Both the position numbers and the translations under genes were made by a program. Below are positions 7,316 to 14,371 of a stretch of DNA of 16,059 nucleotides, in pieces. Source of the DNA: Desulfovibrio sp. GTDB lineage: Bacteria > Desulfobacterota > Desulfovibrionia > Desulfovibrionales > Desulfovibrionaceae. The notes under the pieces are model-generated. The model had not been told where the DNA came from. It did no database searches and was given only the letters and a program-made list of their open reading frames with translations. The stretch spans positions 1 through 16,059 of the forward strand of contig VSMX01000043.1 in the NCBI GenBank assembly GCA_009773975.1, in the 5' to 3' direction. Positions within the stretch are counted from its first letter, which is position 1. Each line of letters starts with the position of its first letter.

Positions 7316-7879
7316 ATGGCAAGGAAGGCAGTATTTCTGGATCGCGACGGCACCATGAATGAAGATCCAGGCTATATATTCCGGTCGGAAGACTGGCGCT
7401 GGCTGCCGGAAGCCGTAAAAGGGATTTCAGTCTTCAATAATGCTGGCTGGCTGGTGATTGTGGTCAGCAACCAGTCCGGAATCGCAAGGGGTTTTTATTC
7501 CCGGGAAGATCTTGGCCGCCTGGAAGCTTTTGTAAATGCGGATCTTGCAGGCAGGGGCGCAAGGGTGGATGACTGGCGCTATTGCCCCCATTTGCCCGAA
7601 ATCACCGGCCCATGTTCATGCCGCAAACCTGAACCGGGCCTCTTGCTGGCAGCAGCGCGAGACCTGGATATAGACCTTGCGGCTTCATGGATGCTGGGCG
7701 ACAGGCTGATTGACGTTCAGGCCGGGCTTGCGGCCGGCGCGCGCGCTGGTCTGGTCAGCGCGAATCTTCAAAGCGCGGAAGCCGAAAAATGTCGGGCGCT
7801 TTATCCCGATGTGCCTGTCTGGCAAAATCTTTGTCAAAGCGCTTTTTACATAATTTCGGGCAATCAATTTCAATATTAA
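7316..7879 (+). CDS. gmhB: D-glycero-beta-D-manno-heptose 1,7-bisphosphate 7-phosphatase
   Basis: A HAD-superfamily phosphatase that removes the 7-phosphate of heptose 1,7-bisphosphate during ADP- or GDP-heptose synthesis for LPS core or other glycans. Motif I is FLDRDGT at 7-13 with D9 as nucleophile and D11 as general acid. SNQSG at 51-55 is motif II, RKP at 103-105 supplies the lysine, and LGDRLID at 127-133 is motif IV. The GmhB-type zinc site is complete: C90, H92, C100 and C102 in YCPHLPEITGPCSCRKP. The 187-residue length is normal. GGAG ahead of the ATG is a good ribosome binding site. It is the last gene of the plus-strand cluster, and the preceding glycosyltransferase supports a glycan role. 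The histidinol-phosphatase relative HisB-N is less likely given the zinc loop and context. Confidence 0.9.
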   Translation: MARKAVFLDRDGTMNEDPGYIFRSEDWRWLPEAVKGISVFNNAGWLVIVVSNQSGIARGFYSREDLGRLEAFVNADLAGRGARVDDWRYCPHLPEITGPCSCRKPEPGLLLAAARDLDIDLAASWMLGDRLIDVQAGLAAGARAGLVSANLQSAEAEKCRALYPDVPVWQNLCQSAFYIISGNQFQY

Positions 7880-8008
7880 AGCTATAATGGGGCTATCATA
7901 CTCCCCAGCGAGTGCAGGACGCGACCGGACGGCGACACGAAGTGCCGTGCCCATTTGCCCGTTTTCCCGTAAGTGCATTACGGACGCGGAAGCCGTTATA
8001 GCATTTCT

Positions 8009-8047
8009 TGAATGAAAATATCCATTTTCAATGGATATTTTCATTCA
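8009..8047. repeat. Perfect 18-bp inverted repeat, 3-nt loop
   Basis: The arm TGAATGAAAATATCCATT (8009-8026) is followed by the loop TTC (8027-8029) and by its exact reverse complement (8030-8047). It is long and perfectly paired for a chance AT-rich palindrome. No T-run follows on either strand. It lies between convergent genes, so it could act on the ends of both transcripts or form part of a longer RNA. Confidence 0.8.
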
Positions 8048-8115
8048 TTCGCGCTGCCGTCATTTCCGCCGCAGACAAGCTGCGTCTTCATTAGCTCTTC
8101 TGTCCATTTGCGTAA

Positions 8116-8165
8116 GCCAGCAAAGCCGGCACGCAAACGTCCCTGCTGGACGGCTTTCGGCTGGC
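8116..8165. repeat. Nested inverted repeat with internal hairpin
   Basis: The outer stem pairs GCCAGCAAAGC (8116-8126) with GCTTT (8153-8157) and GCTGGC (8160-8165), leaving CG unpaired. Inside it, CGTCC (8138-8142) pairs with GGACG (8148-8152) around the loop CTGCT. About 11 unpaired bases lie on the left side. The ordered nesting looks like a folded RNA rather than random pairing, though no family is recognised. Confidence 0.5.
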
Positions 8166-8191
8166 CGGCGTGGGTGTCTGCTGCCGCAGCC

Positions 8192-8232
8192 ACAAGAGCG
8201 TTTGCCTAATTTTATTACGCAAACGCTCTTGT
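8192..8232. repeat. Perfect 14-bp inverted repeat, 13-nt loop
   Basis: ACAAGAGCGTTTGC (8192-8205) and GCAAACGCTCTTGT (8219-8232) are exact reverse complements, flanking the AT-rich loop 8206-8218. The stem lies 75 bp downstream of the Sel1-repeat gene's stop codon when read on the minus strand. It would fit a transcript-end structure for that operon, but the T-run of an intrinsic terminator is missing. Confidence 0.75.
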
Positions 8233-8306
8233 CGCGAAGGACTTACGGATAGCGACAGCCCAGCTATCGACAGCAGCGATGGCAGCCCCAATATCCAGTT
8301 ACAGCG

Positions 8307-9440
8307 TTACATTGCCGGCGGAGCGGGCACAGGCGCTGATTTTTTGGGTTTTGTTTTCTTTTTGGCCACGGCTTTTTGGGGCACGGGCGCCGCTTTTTGC
8401 GGCTGTGCTTTTTCAACGCTTTTGCCCTGGGCCCGCAAAACTGCCTTTGCGTCAGGGTCGCCGTTCTGGGCTGCCAGCCTGTACCAGCGGTTAGCTTCTG
8501 TCAGGTTGCGGGCAACACCTGTTCCCTGTTCATACATCAGGCCAAGGCTGTACTGGGCTGCGCTTTCATTTTTATCCGCGGCCTTGCGATACCATTCCAC
8601 GGCCTTGCCGTAATCCTGCGGCACGCCGCGACCCTGTTCGTTCATGAAACCCAGGTTGTACATGGCTTCTGCGGAACCGGCTTTGGCCGCGCGTTCATAC
8701 CATTGCAGGGCCCTGGCCTGATCCTGGGCAAAGCCGCGGCCTTCTGCATACATGAAGGCAAGATTGTTCTGCGCTTTCAAATGATCCTGCTCGGCAGCCT
8801 TTTCAAACCAGTGCGCGGCACGGGTATCGCTCTGATTTGAGCCTTTGGCATTCAAATATAGCCATCCAAGACCATATTGGGCTTCAGCCAGCCCCTGGTT
8901 TGCCGCGCGTCCATACCAGTCCAGGGCCAGGCTTTCATTTTTCGGCACGCCGCGACCGTGGGCATAAAGATAGCCCAGGCCATACTGGGCTTCCGCAAGG
9001 CCCTGCTCCGCCGCCTTGCGAAGCCAGCGCGCGGCCTCCTTATAATTGCGTCTCACGCCCTGACCCTGGGCCAGCGCGCAGCCCCAGGCATTTTGCGCGC
9101 TCACATCGCCCTTTTCCGCTGCCTGGGAAAAATACCTGGCAGCCTGCTGGACATTTTTCTTTACCCCCAGTCCATCCCGTGTCAGGCGTCCAAGAAAATA
9201 AAGAGCTTCCGGATTGCCGCTTTTGGCCAGATCCTTCAGAATATCCGCTGCCCTGGCAAAATCCTTTTTATCCAGCGCATTTTCCGCCGCTTTCAGGGCT
9301 GCTGCCTGATTTTCGCTCTTTGGCTGGGAGTTTTCAGCAGGCTTGTCGCCTGGGGGAGCCTTCTCCTGCCTGGCCGCAGCCATGCACTCGCAGGAAAGCA
9401 CAAGGGCAAGAACCATAAAGATGGCAATAATTCTTTTCAT
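8307..9440 (-). CDS. Exported Sel1-repeat protein
   Basis: A 377-residue secreted or periplasmic protein. The signal peptide begins MKRIIAIFMVLALVLS; cleavage may be by signal peptidase I near CMA-AA, or at the cysteine of VLSC as a lipoprotein, and the sequence does not settle which. After a charged linker come seven consecutive Sel1 repeats of about 36 residues, each with the pattern A.Y.LG..Y..G.GV...A..W...AA..G. They form an alpha-helical scaffold for protein contacts. The tail is rich in Lys, Pro and Ala. The chosen ATG overlaps the upstream stop as ATGA, indicating coupling. An in-frame ATG 24 nt earlier would put acidic residues before the signal peptide. It ends the minus-strand operon. 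The binding partner is unknown; a role in surface glycan or envelope assembly is only inferred from its neighbours. Confidence 0.88.
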   Translation of the reverse strand: MKRIIAIFMVLALVLSCECMAAARQEKAPPGDKPAENSQPKSENQAAALKAAENALDKKDFARAADILKDLAKSGNPEALYFLGRLTRDGLGVKKNVQQAARYFSQAAEKGDVSAQNAWGCALAQGQGVRRNYKEAARWLRKAAEQGLAEAQYGLGYLYAHGRGVPKNESLALDWYGRAANQGLAEAQYGLGWLYLNAKGSNQSDTRAAHWFEKAAEQDHLKAQNNLAFMYAEGRGFAQDQARALQWYERAAKAGSAEAMYNLGFMNEQGRGVPQDYGKAVEWYRKAADKNESAAQYSLGLMYEQGTGVARNLTEANRWYRLAAQNGDPDAKAVLRAQGKSVEKAQPQKAAPVPQKAVAKKKTKPKKSAPVPAPPAM

Positions 9441-11173
9441 AAACTTTTCAATGTCTTTATCCATAAAGAATTCTCGCTACCATTTATTGTGAGAGCCTGT
9501 TCATGGCAATAAAGGCGCCTGGCCTTTTGCACTTCCGTTTCTTGCCACCATACCTGCGCGTGCCCCCAGATGTTTCTCACCTTTTCTGCCGCTTTTTGAG
9601 GACTGGCAAACCAGATGCCGGCACGGGCAAGAATTTCGAGAAGCTTTTCGGCCTCTGGACAAAGCGGCCAGCTTTCCGGGTTCCAGAAAAGGACAACAGG
9701 GGTGTTCGCGACCAGGGCTTCAAGCATTGTCGTGCCGTGATGATCCAGGACAAGCAGCTTGCAGGACAGTATTCTGGGCAAAAGCTGCCCTTCGCAAAGC
9801 CTGATGTGCGGAAAACGCGGCAAAAGCCATGCTGCGTCCTGAAGTGTGCCGGGAATATCGAAATATGGCCGGTAAAAGCTTTTGGCCTGTAATTCTTCGC
9901 TGATATTTTCAAAAAATACGGCCTTGTCCTTTCTGTAGGCTATTGTCTGCAGTGGGTTTGGACGCGATTCCAGGCGATAGCCATAGGCCGGCATTTCCGT
10001 GCCGACAAAGAGCAAATCTTCCTTGCCCGAATAATTCCATTTATTCGCTATGCGCTGAAGTTGCGGGTAGGGCAGGGGAATAAAATTTCCGCGGGCTTTG
10101 CCCTGTTTTTTCCAGCCCCAGGTGAAAAATGCATCCTGGCTGTATTCCACACAATCCCTGTCGCAGGAAACTTCTATCTGGCCGTAATTTCCGCCATGCT
10201 GCACGTATGCCAGACGATTGCCACGGGCTCGCCAGATGGCCAGTTTTTGCCTGTATTGCGTGTCTTCATAAACCGAAATGGCGCCTACTCGCACTCGCGC
10301 GGTCGCGTTTTTTTTCAGATCAGCGGGATGGCGCAGGTCTTTCAGGCTTTGTGGAAGTGCGGCCAGAAATATCGGCAAGGGATCGAGTGGCAGATGCGCG
10401 CCATGGGCTGTGGTGAAGATTTTTAAATCCAGTGAATGATCGACTCCATTGCAGGGATGGTTCAGGGCAAGAGAATATTTCAGCGCCTGAAAGGCCGTCA
10501 TCCCCTTCAATTTGGGAAAGCCCAGGCCAAGCATCAATTTTTTTGCCGTAGCCCGCCAGGAAAAAGGAGCCTTTTGTGTATTGTCCTTGCAGATCCGGCT
10601 TGTCGGTTCAAGTTCGATTTTTTTCCAGGAAGCAGGCCAAATTGGTTCAAGCAAGCGTGAAAAGAGCCAGTGATTGAAGTCTGTGCCCAGACTGCCCCGC
10701 AGGGTAAAATCATGCTCGTCAACAAAATCGAAAGCGCAATTTCCCGGCAATATGGGCACGCTCAATTCCATGTCGCTATATGCCCGGATCATGGCCTGAA
10801 CGCGTAAATTGCGCTCCACGATCTGGCGGCAGACATCAACAAGCCATGGAGCAAGCAGGATTTGCCAGTAAGCGTCGGGCAATTTGCCGGCATCAGGACA
10901 AAGATGCCTTGCGACAAGGGCAATGTTGTCCACGCAGAGCGCCAGGCAATCCCTGGCCGCGCACTCAAGCCCTTCGCCATTTTCAAGCGGTTCGGGCGCA
11001 AAGCGGTACCTGTTTTCCCATTCTGGAAAAAAATCTTCCTGGCCGGCAAAACACCAGGGGCCGGCCGCAATAACTTTTGCGGGATCGGCCTCTCGCGGCA
11101 TTTTTCCCAAAACCAGGGTCAATGGCTGCAAAGCGCTTTCGGCATCCATTTTATTTTCGGTGAATTGGCACAT
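9437..11173 (-). CDS. LIC12162-family putative transferase
   Basis: A 578-residue cytoplasmic-type protein resembling the LIC12162 family of putative transferases, known from LPS and surface-glycan loci such as those of Leptospira. Landmarks are the opening LTLVLGKMPREADP, AYWQILLAPWL at 101-111, QHGGNYG at 325-331, and a GT-B-like end DHHGTTMLEALVANTPVV at 477-494. The last resembles the phosphate-binding region of polysaccharide transferases. Repeated hallmark residues in the middle (ISVYEDTQYRQ, AFFTWGW) also fit. No signal peptide or membrane segment was found. It begins 12 nt after the NeuB-like gene with no clear ribosome binding site, so reinitiation is likely. Its stop overlaps the Sel1 gene start. 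Transfer of a nonulosonic acid is suggested by the neighbour, but no donor or acceptor is proven. Confidence 0.78.
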   Translation of the reverse strand: MCQFTENKMDAESALQPLTLVLGKMPREADPAKVIAAGPWCFAGQEDFFPEWENRYRFAPEPLENGEGLECAARDCLALCVDNIALVARHLCPDAGKLPDAYWQILLAPWLVDVCRQIVERNLRVQAMIRAYSDMELSVPILPGNCAFDFVDEHDFTLRGSLGTDFNHWLFSRLLEPIWPASWKKIELEPTSRICKDNTQKAPFSWRATAKKLMLGLGFPKLKGMTAFQALKYSLALNHPCNGVDHSLDLKIFTTAHGAHLPLDPLPIFLAALPQSLKDLRHPADLKKNATARVRVGAISVYEDTQYRQKLAIWRARGNRLAYVQHGGNYGQIEVSCDRDCVEYSQDAFFTWGWKKQGKARGNFIPLPYPQLQRIANKWNYSGKEDLLFVGTEMPAYGYRLESRPNPLQTIAYRKDKAVFFENISEELQAKSFYRPYFDIPGTLQDAAWLLPRFPHIRLCEGQLLPRILSCKLLVLDHHGTTMLEALVANTPVVLFWNPESWPLCPEAEKLLEILARAGIWFASPQKAAEKVRNIWGHAQVWWQETEVQKARRLYCHEQALTINGSENSLWIKTLKSL

Positions 11174-11185
11174 CAGCCAGCCATT

Positions 11186-12247
11186 TCAGGCTTTTTCCAG
11201 ATCATCCCACTGCAACACAGTATCTTCCGCAATGTCATGTCGGGCCCTCATACCCTCAACCTCGTCAAAGTTGCGAGGTGAAATGCCGTGCGCCGGCCTT
11301 TTGAAAGCAAGATCCGCGCCGGTGATTAATTGCCCCTTTGCAATGTCTCTGGCAGCCACAAGCGACCTTCTTGCATTGCGCCGGGCGGGCTCTTCTTCCG
11401 GCAGGGCGCGGACTTCAAGCTCGCCAATGGTATCCAGCGTGTGGCGCAAACGGGTATAAAAATGCTTGAGGTCATTTTTATCCATGGCATGATAATGATC
11501 GTTGCCAGGCAAGGTTTTATCATGCGTGAAATGTTTTTCCAGCACCCTTGCGCCAAGCAATGTGGCTGTTTGCAATATTTCCATGTCCCGCGGCAGTGTA
11601 TGGTCGGAATAGCCTGTGACATGACGGGGAAAAATCCGCGCCAGGGCCGGTATCATCCCCAGCGCCGCGTTTTCGTCGGCTGTGGGATAGTTCAAAACGC
11701 AATGCAAAAGAGCAAGCGGGTTGTTGTTTTCCTCTATCCATTCCACAGCTTCCGCGATTTCATGCAGCCAGGAAGCACCAGTTGAAAGCAGAATCGGCTT
11801 GTTGAATTTGCAGATATGACGGATGAATGGCTTGTTGGTGATATCAGATGAGGAAATTTTGAAGGCATCCATCAAATCATTGAGAAAGTTGGCCGATTCA
11901 ATGTCAAAAGGAGTTGAGAGAAAGGTAATTCCGGCCTCGTCACAATGTCTTTTCAGACTTTCAAACTCATTTTTCCAGAAAGAATCGTGTTTTCTGAACA
12001 GCTCATACTGGCTTTTTGTCGGTTCCTTGCTTGTATCCCAATAAGCTGGAGAATCTTTCGAGGCCAGGGTGGAGGCCTTGTAGGTCTGGAACTTGATCGC
12101 ATCCGCGCCGGCTTCCGCTGCTTCGTCAATCAGGCGTCTGGCTATATTCATGTCGCCTTCATGGTTGACCCCCGCCTCCGCGATTACAAAAGGAGGCTGG
12201 ATGCGCAAAGGCGGTGTGCAGACATCGAAAATTTGCGCGATTTTCAT
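11186..12247 (-). CDS. NeuB-family nonulosonic acid synthase
   Basis: Condenses phosphoenolpyruvate with a 6-carbon amino sugar (as in sialic, legionaminic or pseudaminic acid synthesis) in the cytoplasm. Domain one is a TIM barrel: AEAGVNHEG at 23-31, IKFQTYK at 51-57, STPFD at 111-115, LSTGA at 154-158. The manganese-binding histidines are H216 in GYSDHT and H239 in EKHFT. Residues about 285-353 form the SAF antifreeze-like lid with RPAHGISP at 318-325. The variant LLHCVLNYPT and PGNDHYHAMD segments differ from classic NeuB and from PseI, so the exact sugar is left open. The ATG overlaps the thrC stop (ATGA), and AGAGG about 8 nt upstream is a strong ribosome binding site. No CMP-sugar synthetase or epimerase is in the window, so the pathway must be completed elsewhere. 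Confidence 0.85.
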   Translation of the reverse strand: MKIAQIFDVCTPPLRIQPPFVIAEAGVNHEGDMNIARRLIDEAAEAGADAIKFQTYKASTLASKDSPAYWDTSKEPTKSQYELFRKHDSFWKNEFESLKRHCDEAGITFLSTPFDIESANFLNDLMDAFKISSSDITNKPFIRHICKFNKPILLSTGASWLHEIAEAVEWIEENNNPLALLHCVLNYPTADENAALGMIPALARIFPRHVTGYSDHTLPRDMEILQTATLLGARVLEKHFTHDKTLPGNDHYHAMDKNDLKHFYTRLRHTLDTIGELEVRALPEEEPARRNARRSLVAARDIAKGQLITGADLAFKRPAHGISPRNFDEVEGMRARHDIAEDTVLQWDDLEKA

Positions 12248-13698
12248 TTTTTTACCTCTTTGTTCAGGCCCAGTTTTTCCGCGACAGCCCGCGCGCCAAG
12301 CTCCGCAAATTGTGCCGGATCAATGCCGTTTGCCGCATCCGGCGATAAAAGTTCCACAGGTTTGTTGGCCAGATCCGGATTGGGTCTTACCTCATAATCT
12401 GGTGGAAAACTGTCGTTGAAATACATATTCTGGAAATCCACAAATTTGAGGCTGTGGGCTGTGGAATCCAGAACCGCATGGCTGTTTTCGTCAATCAGGC
12501 CAAGTTTGACGGCCCGCATCAGGCCGGCCAGACATTCACCGCCCTGGGTGCAGGCAATGTTCCCATGCCGGTTGGCAAGGATCATGGCTTCGATAATTTC
12601 CTGCTCCTCTACCCGTATAACCTGGAAAGCGGCCGGACCGGCCGTATCAATAAATTTTTCCGCCAGCATCCTTACCCTGGGGAAGGAAACGGGATTGCCT
12701 ATCATCGCGGCCTGGGCAACGCTGGGCCTTACAGTTACAGGCTGCCATACGCGTTCGTTTTCAGGCTTGTCGTAATAACGGAAAACAGGATCGGCATGGC
12801 TGGATTGAACGCCGAAAATGCGCGGCAGTTTTTTGATTATCCCGAGTTCATAAAGCTTGAGAAAACCGGACATGATGGCCGTAATATTGCCCGCATTGCC
12901 GATTGGCACAAAGAAAAACTGATCCGAAACATCCCAGTTGTACCACTGGGCGGCTTCCATGGCGTAGGATTCCTGGCCGAGAATGCGCCAGCTGTTTTTG
13001 GAATTCAGCAGGGCGACGGGCCATTTAGCGGCCAGAATTTCGACAACGCGCATACAGTCGTCAAAAACGCCGGGCAATTCCAGAACCTGCGCGCCGCTGC
13101 CAAGGGGCTGGGCAAGCTGCTGGGGAGTTACCTTGCCTCTGGGCAAGAGGACAACACAGCGCAGGGGCTTGCCAACGTATGATGTATAGAGCGCGGCCGC
13201 GGCTGATGTATCTCCTGTCGAGGCGCAGACGCACAAAACCTCATCCAGATTCTTCTTGCGGCAAAGCCATTTCAGGTAGCTTACCGCGCAGGCCATACCG
13301 CGGTCCTTGAAGGAGGCGCTGGGATTCTGCCCGTCATTCTTGTAGGCAAAGGATGCGCCGACAACATTGCGAAGCTGTGGAGCGGCTTCGACTATGGGCG
13401 TGTGCGCTTCTCCAAGCCAGACAATATCTTCCTGGTCCACAATGGGGGCCAAAAATTCATAGAAGCGGAAAATGCCGCGCAGGGCATTGATGCGGGTGCC
13501 CATTCTTCCGTCCAGGACAAGCCTCCATTCCTCACCTGTAACAAGTTTGAGGAAGGGAAACATTTTATCCCTCAGCAGCAATACTCCATTGCAGGAAGGG
13601 CATGCATAAACAAGCTGGTCGGCAGGCCAGGTTTTTCCGCAGCCCAGACAAACATATTCCATTTCCCCGCGCCAGGTGGGGAAGATATCCTGTTTCAT
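12244..13698 (-). CDS. thrC: Threonine synthase
   Basis: A PLP enzyme converting O-phosphohomoserine to threonine in the cytoplasm. The N-terminus has a zinc-ribbon-like CxxC-(12)-CxxC: C17, C20, C33, C36. The catalytic lysine that holds PLP is K131 in PSASFKDRGMA, and the phosphate-binding loop is GNAGN at 267-271. The 484 residues fit this long form. The start codon directly follows the plsY stop (TAA-ATG), and GAGGAAG inside the plsY end is a strong ribosome binding site, so it is part of the same operon. The stop overlaps the NeuB-like gene's start. The zinc-ribbon and length mark the branch of ThrC; a related PLP lyase is unlikely given the motif set. Confidence 0.93.
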   Translation of the reverse strand: MKQDIFPTWRGEMEYVCLGCGKTWPADQLVYACPSCNGVLLLRDKMFPFLKLVTGEEWRLVLDGRMGTRINALRGIFRFYEFLAPIVDQEDIVWLGEAHTPIVEAAPQLRNVVGASFAYKNDGQNPSASFKDRGMACAVSYLKWLCRKKNLDEVLCVCASTGDTSAAAALYTSYVGKPLRCVVLLPRGKVTPQQLAQPLGSGAQVLELPGVFDDCMRVVEILAAKWPVALLNSKNSWRILGQESYAMEAAQWYNWDVSDQFFFVPIGNAGNITAIMSGFLKLYELGIIKKLPRIFGVQSSHADPVFRYYDKPENERVWQPVTVRPSVAQAAMIGNPVSFPRVRMLAEKFIDTAGPAAFQVIRVEEQEIIEAMILANRHGNIACTQGGECLAGLMRAVKLGLIDENSHAVLDSTAHSLKFVDFQNMYFNDSFPPDYEVRPNPDLANKPVELLSPDAANGIDPAQFAELGARAVAEKLGLNKEVKK

Positions 13699-14313
13699 TT
13701 AATTGCTTCCTCGTTCTTTGGCCTTGCTTTTAAGCCAGGGCTTTTCCGTGCCGTTCCTGAGCCGGGAAATATTTTCGCGATGTTTGACAAAGACAATGAC
13801 GCACAGGCACAAGCTCAGCGGCACCCATTGCCACAAACCAACAAATATCAAAAAGATGGGCAGAGAAGCCAGAAGGCTGAGAGAGCCAAGCGATACATAA
13901 CCGCTTCTCCAGATAACCAGCATGCACAGGGCGCAAGAGCCAAGCAGGGGCCAGAAGGCCAGGGGAATGAAAACGCCTATGCTGGTGGCCACGGCCTTTC
14001 CGCCCCCAAAACCCATGAAGCAGGAAAAAACATGGCCCAGAACACAGGCCAGGCCTGCAAGGCTGATAAAAAACGGATCTGGAGAAAGCCAGAATGCGCC
14101 CCAGACCGGGAATGTGCCCTTGAGAACATCACAGGCCAGGGTAGCGATTCCGTAAGGCAATCCGCAAAGGCGCGAAACATTGGTTGCCCCGCTGGAATGG
14201 CTGCCTGCCTCGCGTGGATCGATTTTGCAAAATGTTTTGGCGATTACGACGCCAAAAGGTATCGAACCAAGAATGTAGGCCATTACAACCCATAAAACCT
14301 GAAAAATGAGCAT
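13699..14313 (-). CDS. plsY: Glycerol-3-phosphate acyltransferase (acyl-phosphate dependent)
   Basis: An inner-membrane enzyme that transfers an acyl group from acyl-phosphate to glycerol-3-phosphate, the first step of phospholipid synthesis. The 204-residue protein is almost all hydrophobic helices. PlsY motifs are GSIPFG near the N-terminus, GSHSSGATNVSR, GFGGGKAVAT and the C-terminal KHRENISRL. A TTG two codons earlier could begin translation, but it sits only 2 nt from the AAAGG site, while the ATG at 14313 lies at proper spacing (about 8 nt), so the ATG is preferred. The stop touches the thrC start with no gap. The upstream exoribonuclease ends 51 nt earlier. Confidence 0.94.
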   Translation of the reverse strand: MLIFQVLWVVMAYILGSIPFGVVIAKTFCKIDPREAGSHSSGATNVSRLCGLPYGIATLACDVLKGTFPVWGAFWLSPDPFFISLAGLACVLGHVFSCFMGFGGGKAVATSIGVFIPLAFWPLLGSCALCMLVIWRSGYVSLGSLSLLASLPIFLIFVGLWQWVPLSLCLCVIVFVKHRENISRLRNGTEKPWLKSKAKERGSN

Positions 14314-14338
14314 ATCCAAAGCCTTTTGTTAATATACG

Positions 14339-14371
14339 GGAATAATCTTGAAATTATCCTTGAATTATTCC
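14339..14371. repeat. 8-bp inverted repeat around the exoribonuclease stop codon
   Basis: GGAATAAT (14339-14346) and ATTATTCC (14364-14371) are exact reverse complements with a 17-nt interval. They straddle the stop codon of the exoribonuclease gene, upstream of plsY. No T-run follows on the minus strand. It may be a weak attenuating structure between the two genes, or chance in AT-rich DNA. Confidence 0.3.

Larger units (their letters stand above)
7880..8306. other. Hairpin-rich gap between convergent operons
   Basis: This 427-bp stretch between gmhB and the Sel1-repeat gene has no convincing gene. Read along the plus strand it holds at least five inverted repeats: CCGTAA/TTACGG (7967-7983), an 18-bp perfect stem (8009-8047), a nested structure (8116-8165), a 14-bp perfect stem (8192-8232) and GATAGC/GCTATC (8248-8253 with 8263-8268). 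Short words recur: ACGCAAACG at 8131 and 8217, CCATTTGC at 7951 and 8104, CCGTAAGT at 7967 with its inverse at 8241. None of the hairpins ends in a T-run, so they are not standard intrinsic terminators. TATAAT at 7883-7888 matches a -10 box but no -35 is visible. A 42-codon reading frame at 7887-8015 is too weak to call. Options are a structured RNA, a genomic repeat or a degraded element. Confidence 0.6.

Noticed and set aside
7883..7888. TATAAT as a promoter for a transcript in the structured gap
   Set aside because: A perfect -10 hexamer but no acceptable -35 at 16-18 bp; kept only as a remark, not a promoter call.
8192..8232. Intrinsic terminator for the minus-strand operon
   Set aside because: The stem is perfect but no T-run follows on the minus strand; listed as an inverted repeat instead.
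8091..8291. Short reading frames in the structured gap on both strands
   Set aside because: They run across hairpin arms, carry composition typical of GC-rich shadow frames, and have no ribosome binding site or recognisable domain.
8307..9440. Repeated 36-residue units as a DNA tandem repeat or CRISPR
   Set aside because: The repetition is at protein level (Sel1 repeats); the DNA units diverge and there are no identical repeats with spacers.
9441..9464. Earlier ATG of the Sel1-repeat gene
   Set aside because: It would put MDKDIEKF ahead of the signal peptide and lose the ATGA overlap with the previous stop. The ATG at 9440 gives a typical signal peptide.
14314..14319. TTG start for plsY
   Set aside because: Only 2 nt from the AAAGG site; the ATG at 14313 is at the usual spacing.
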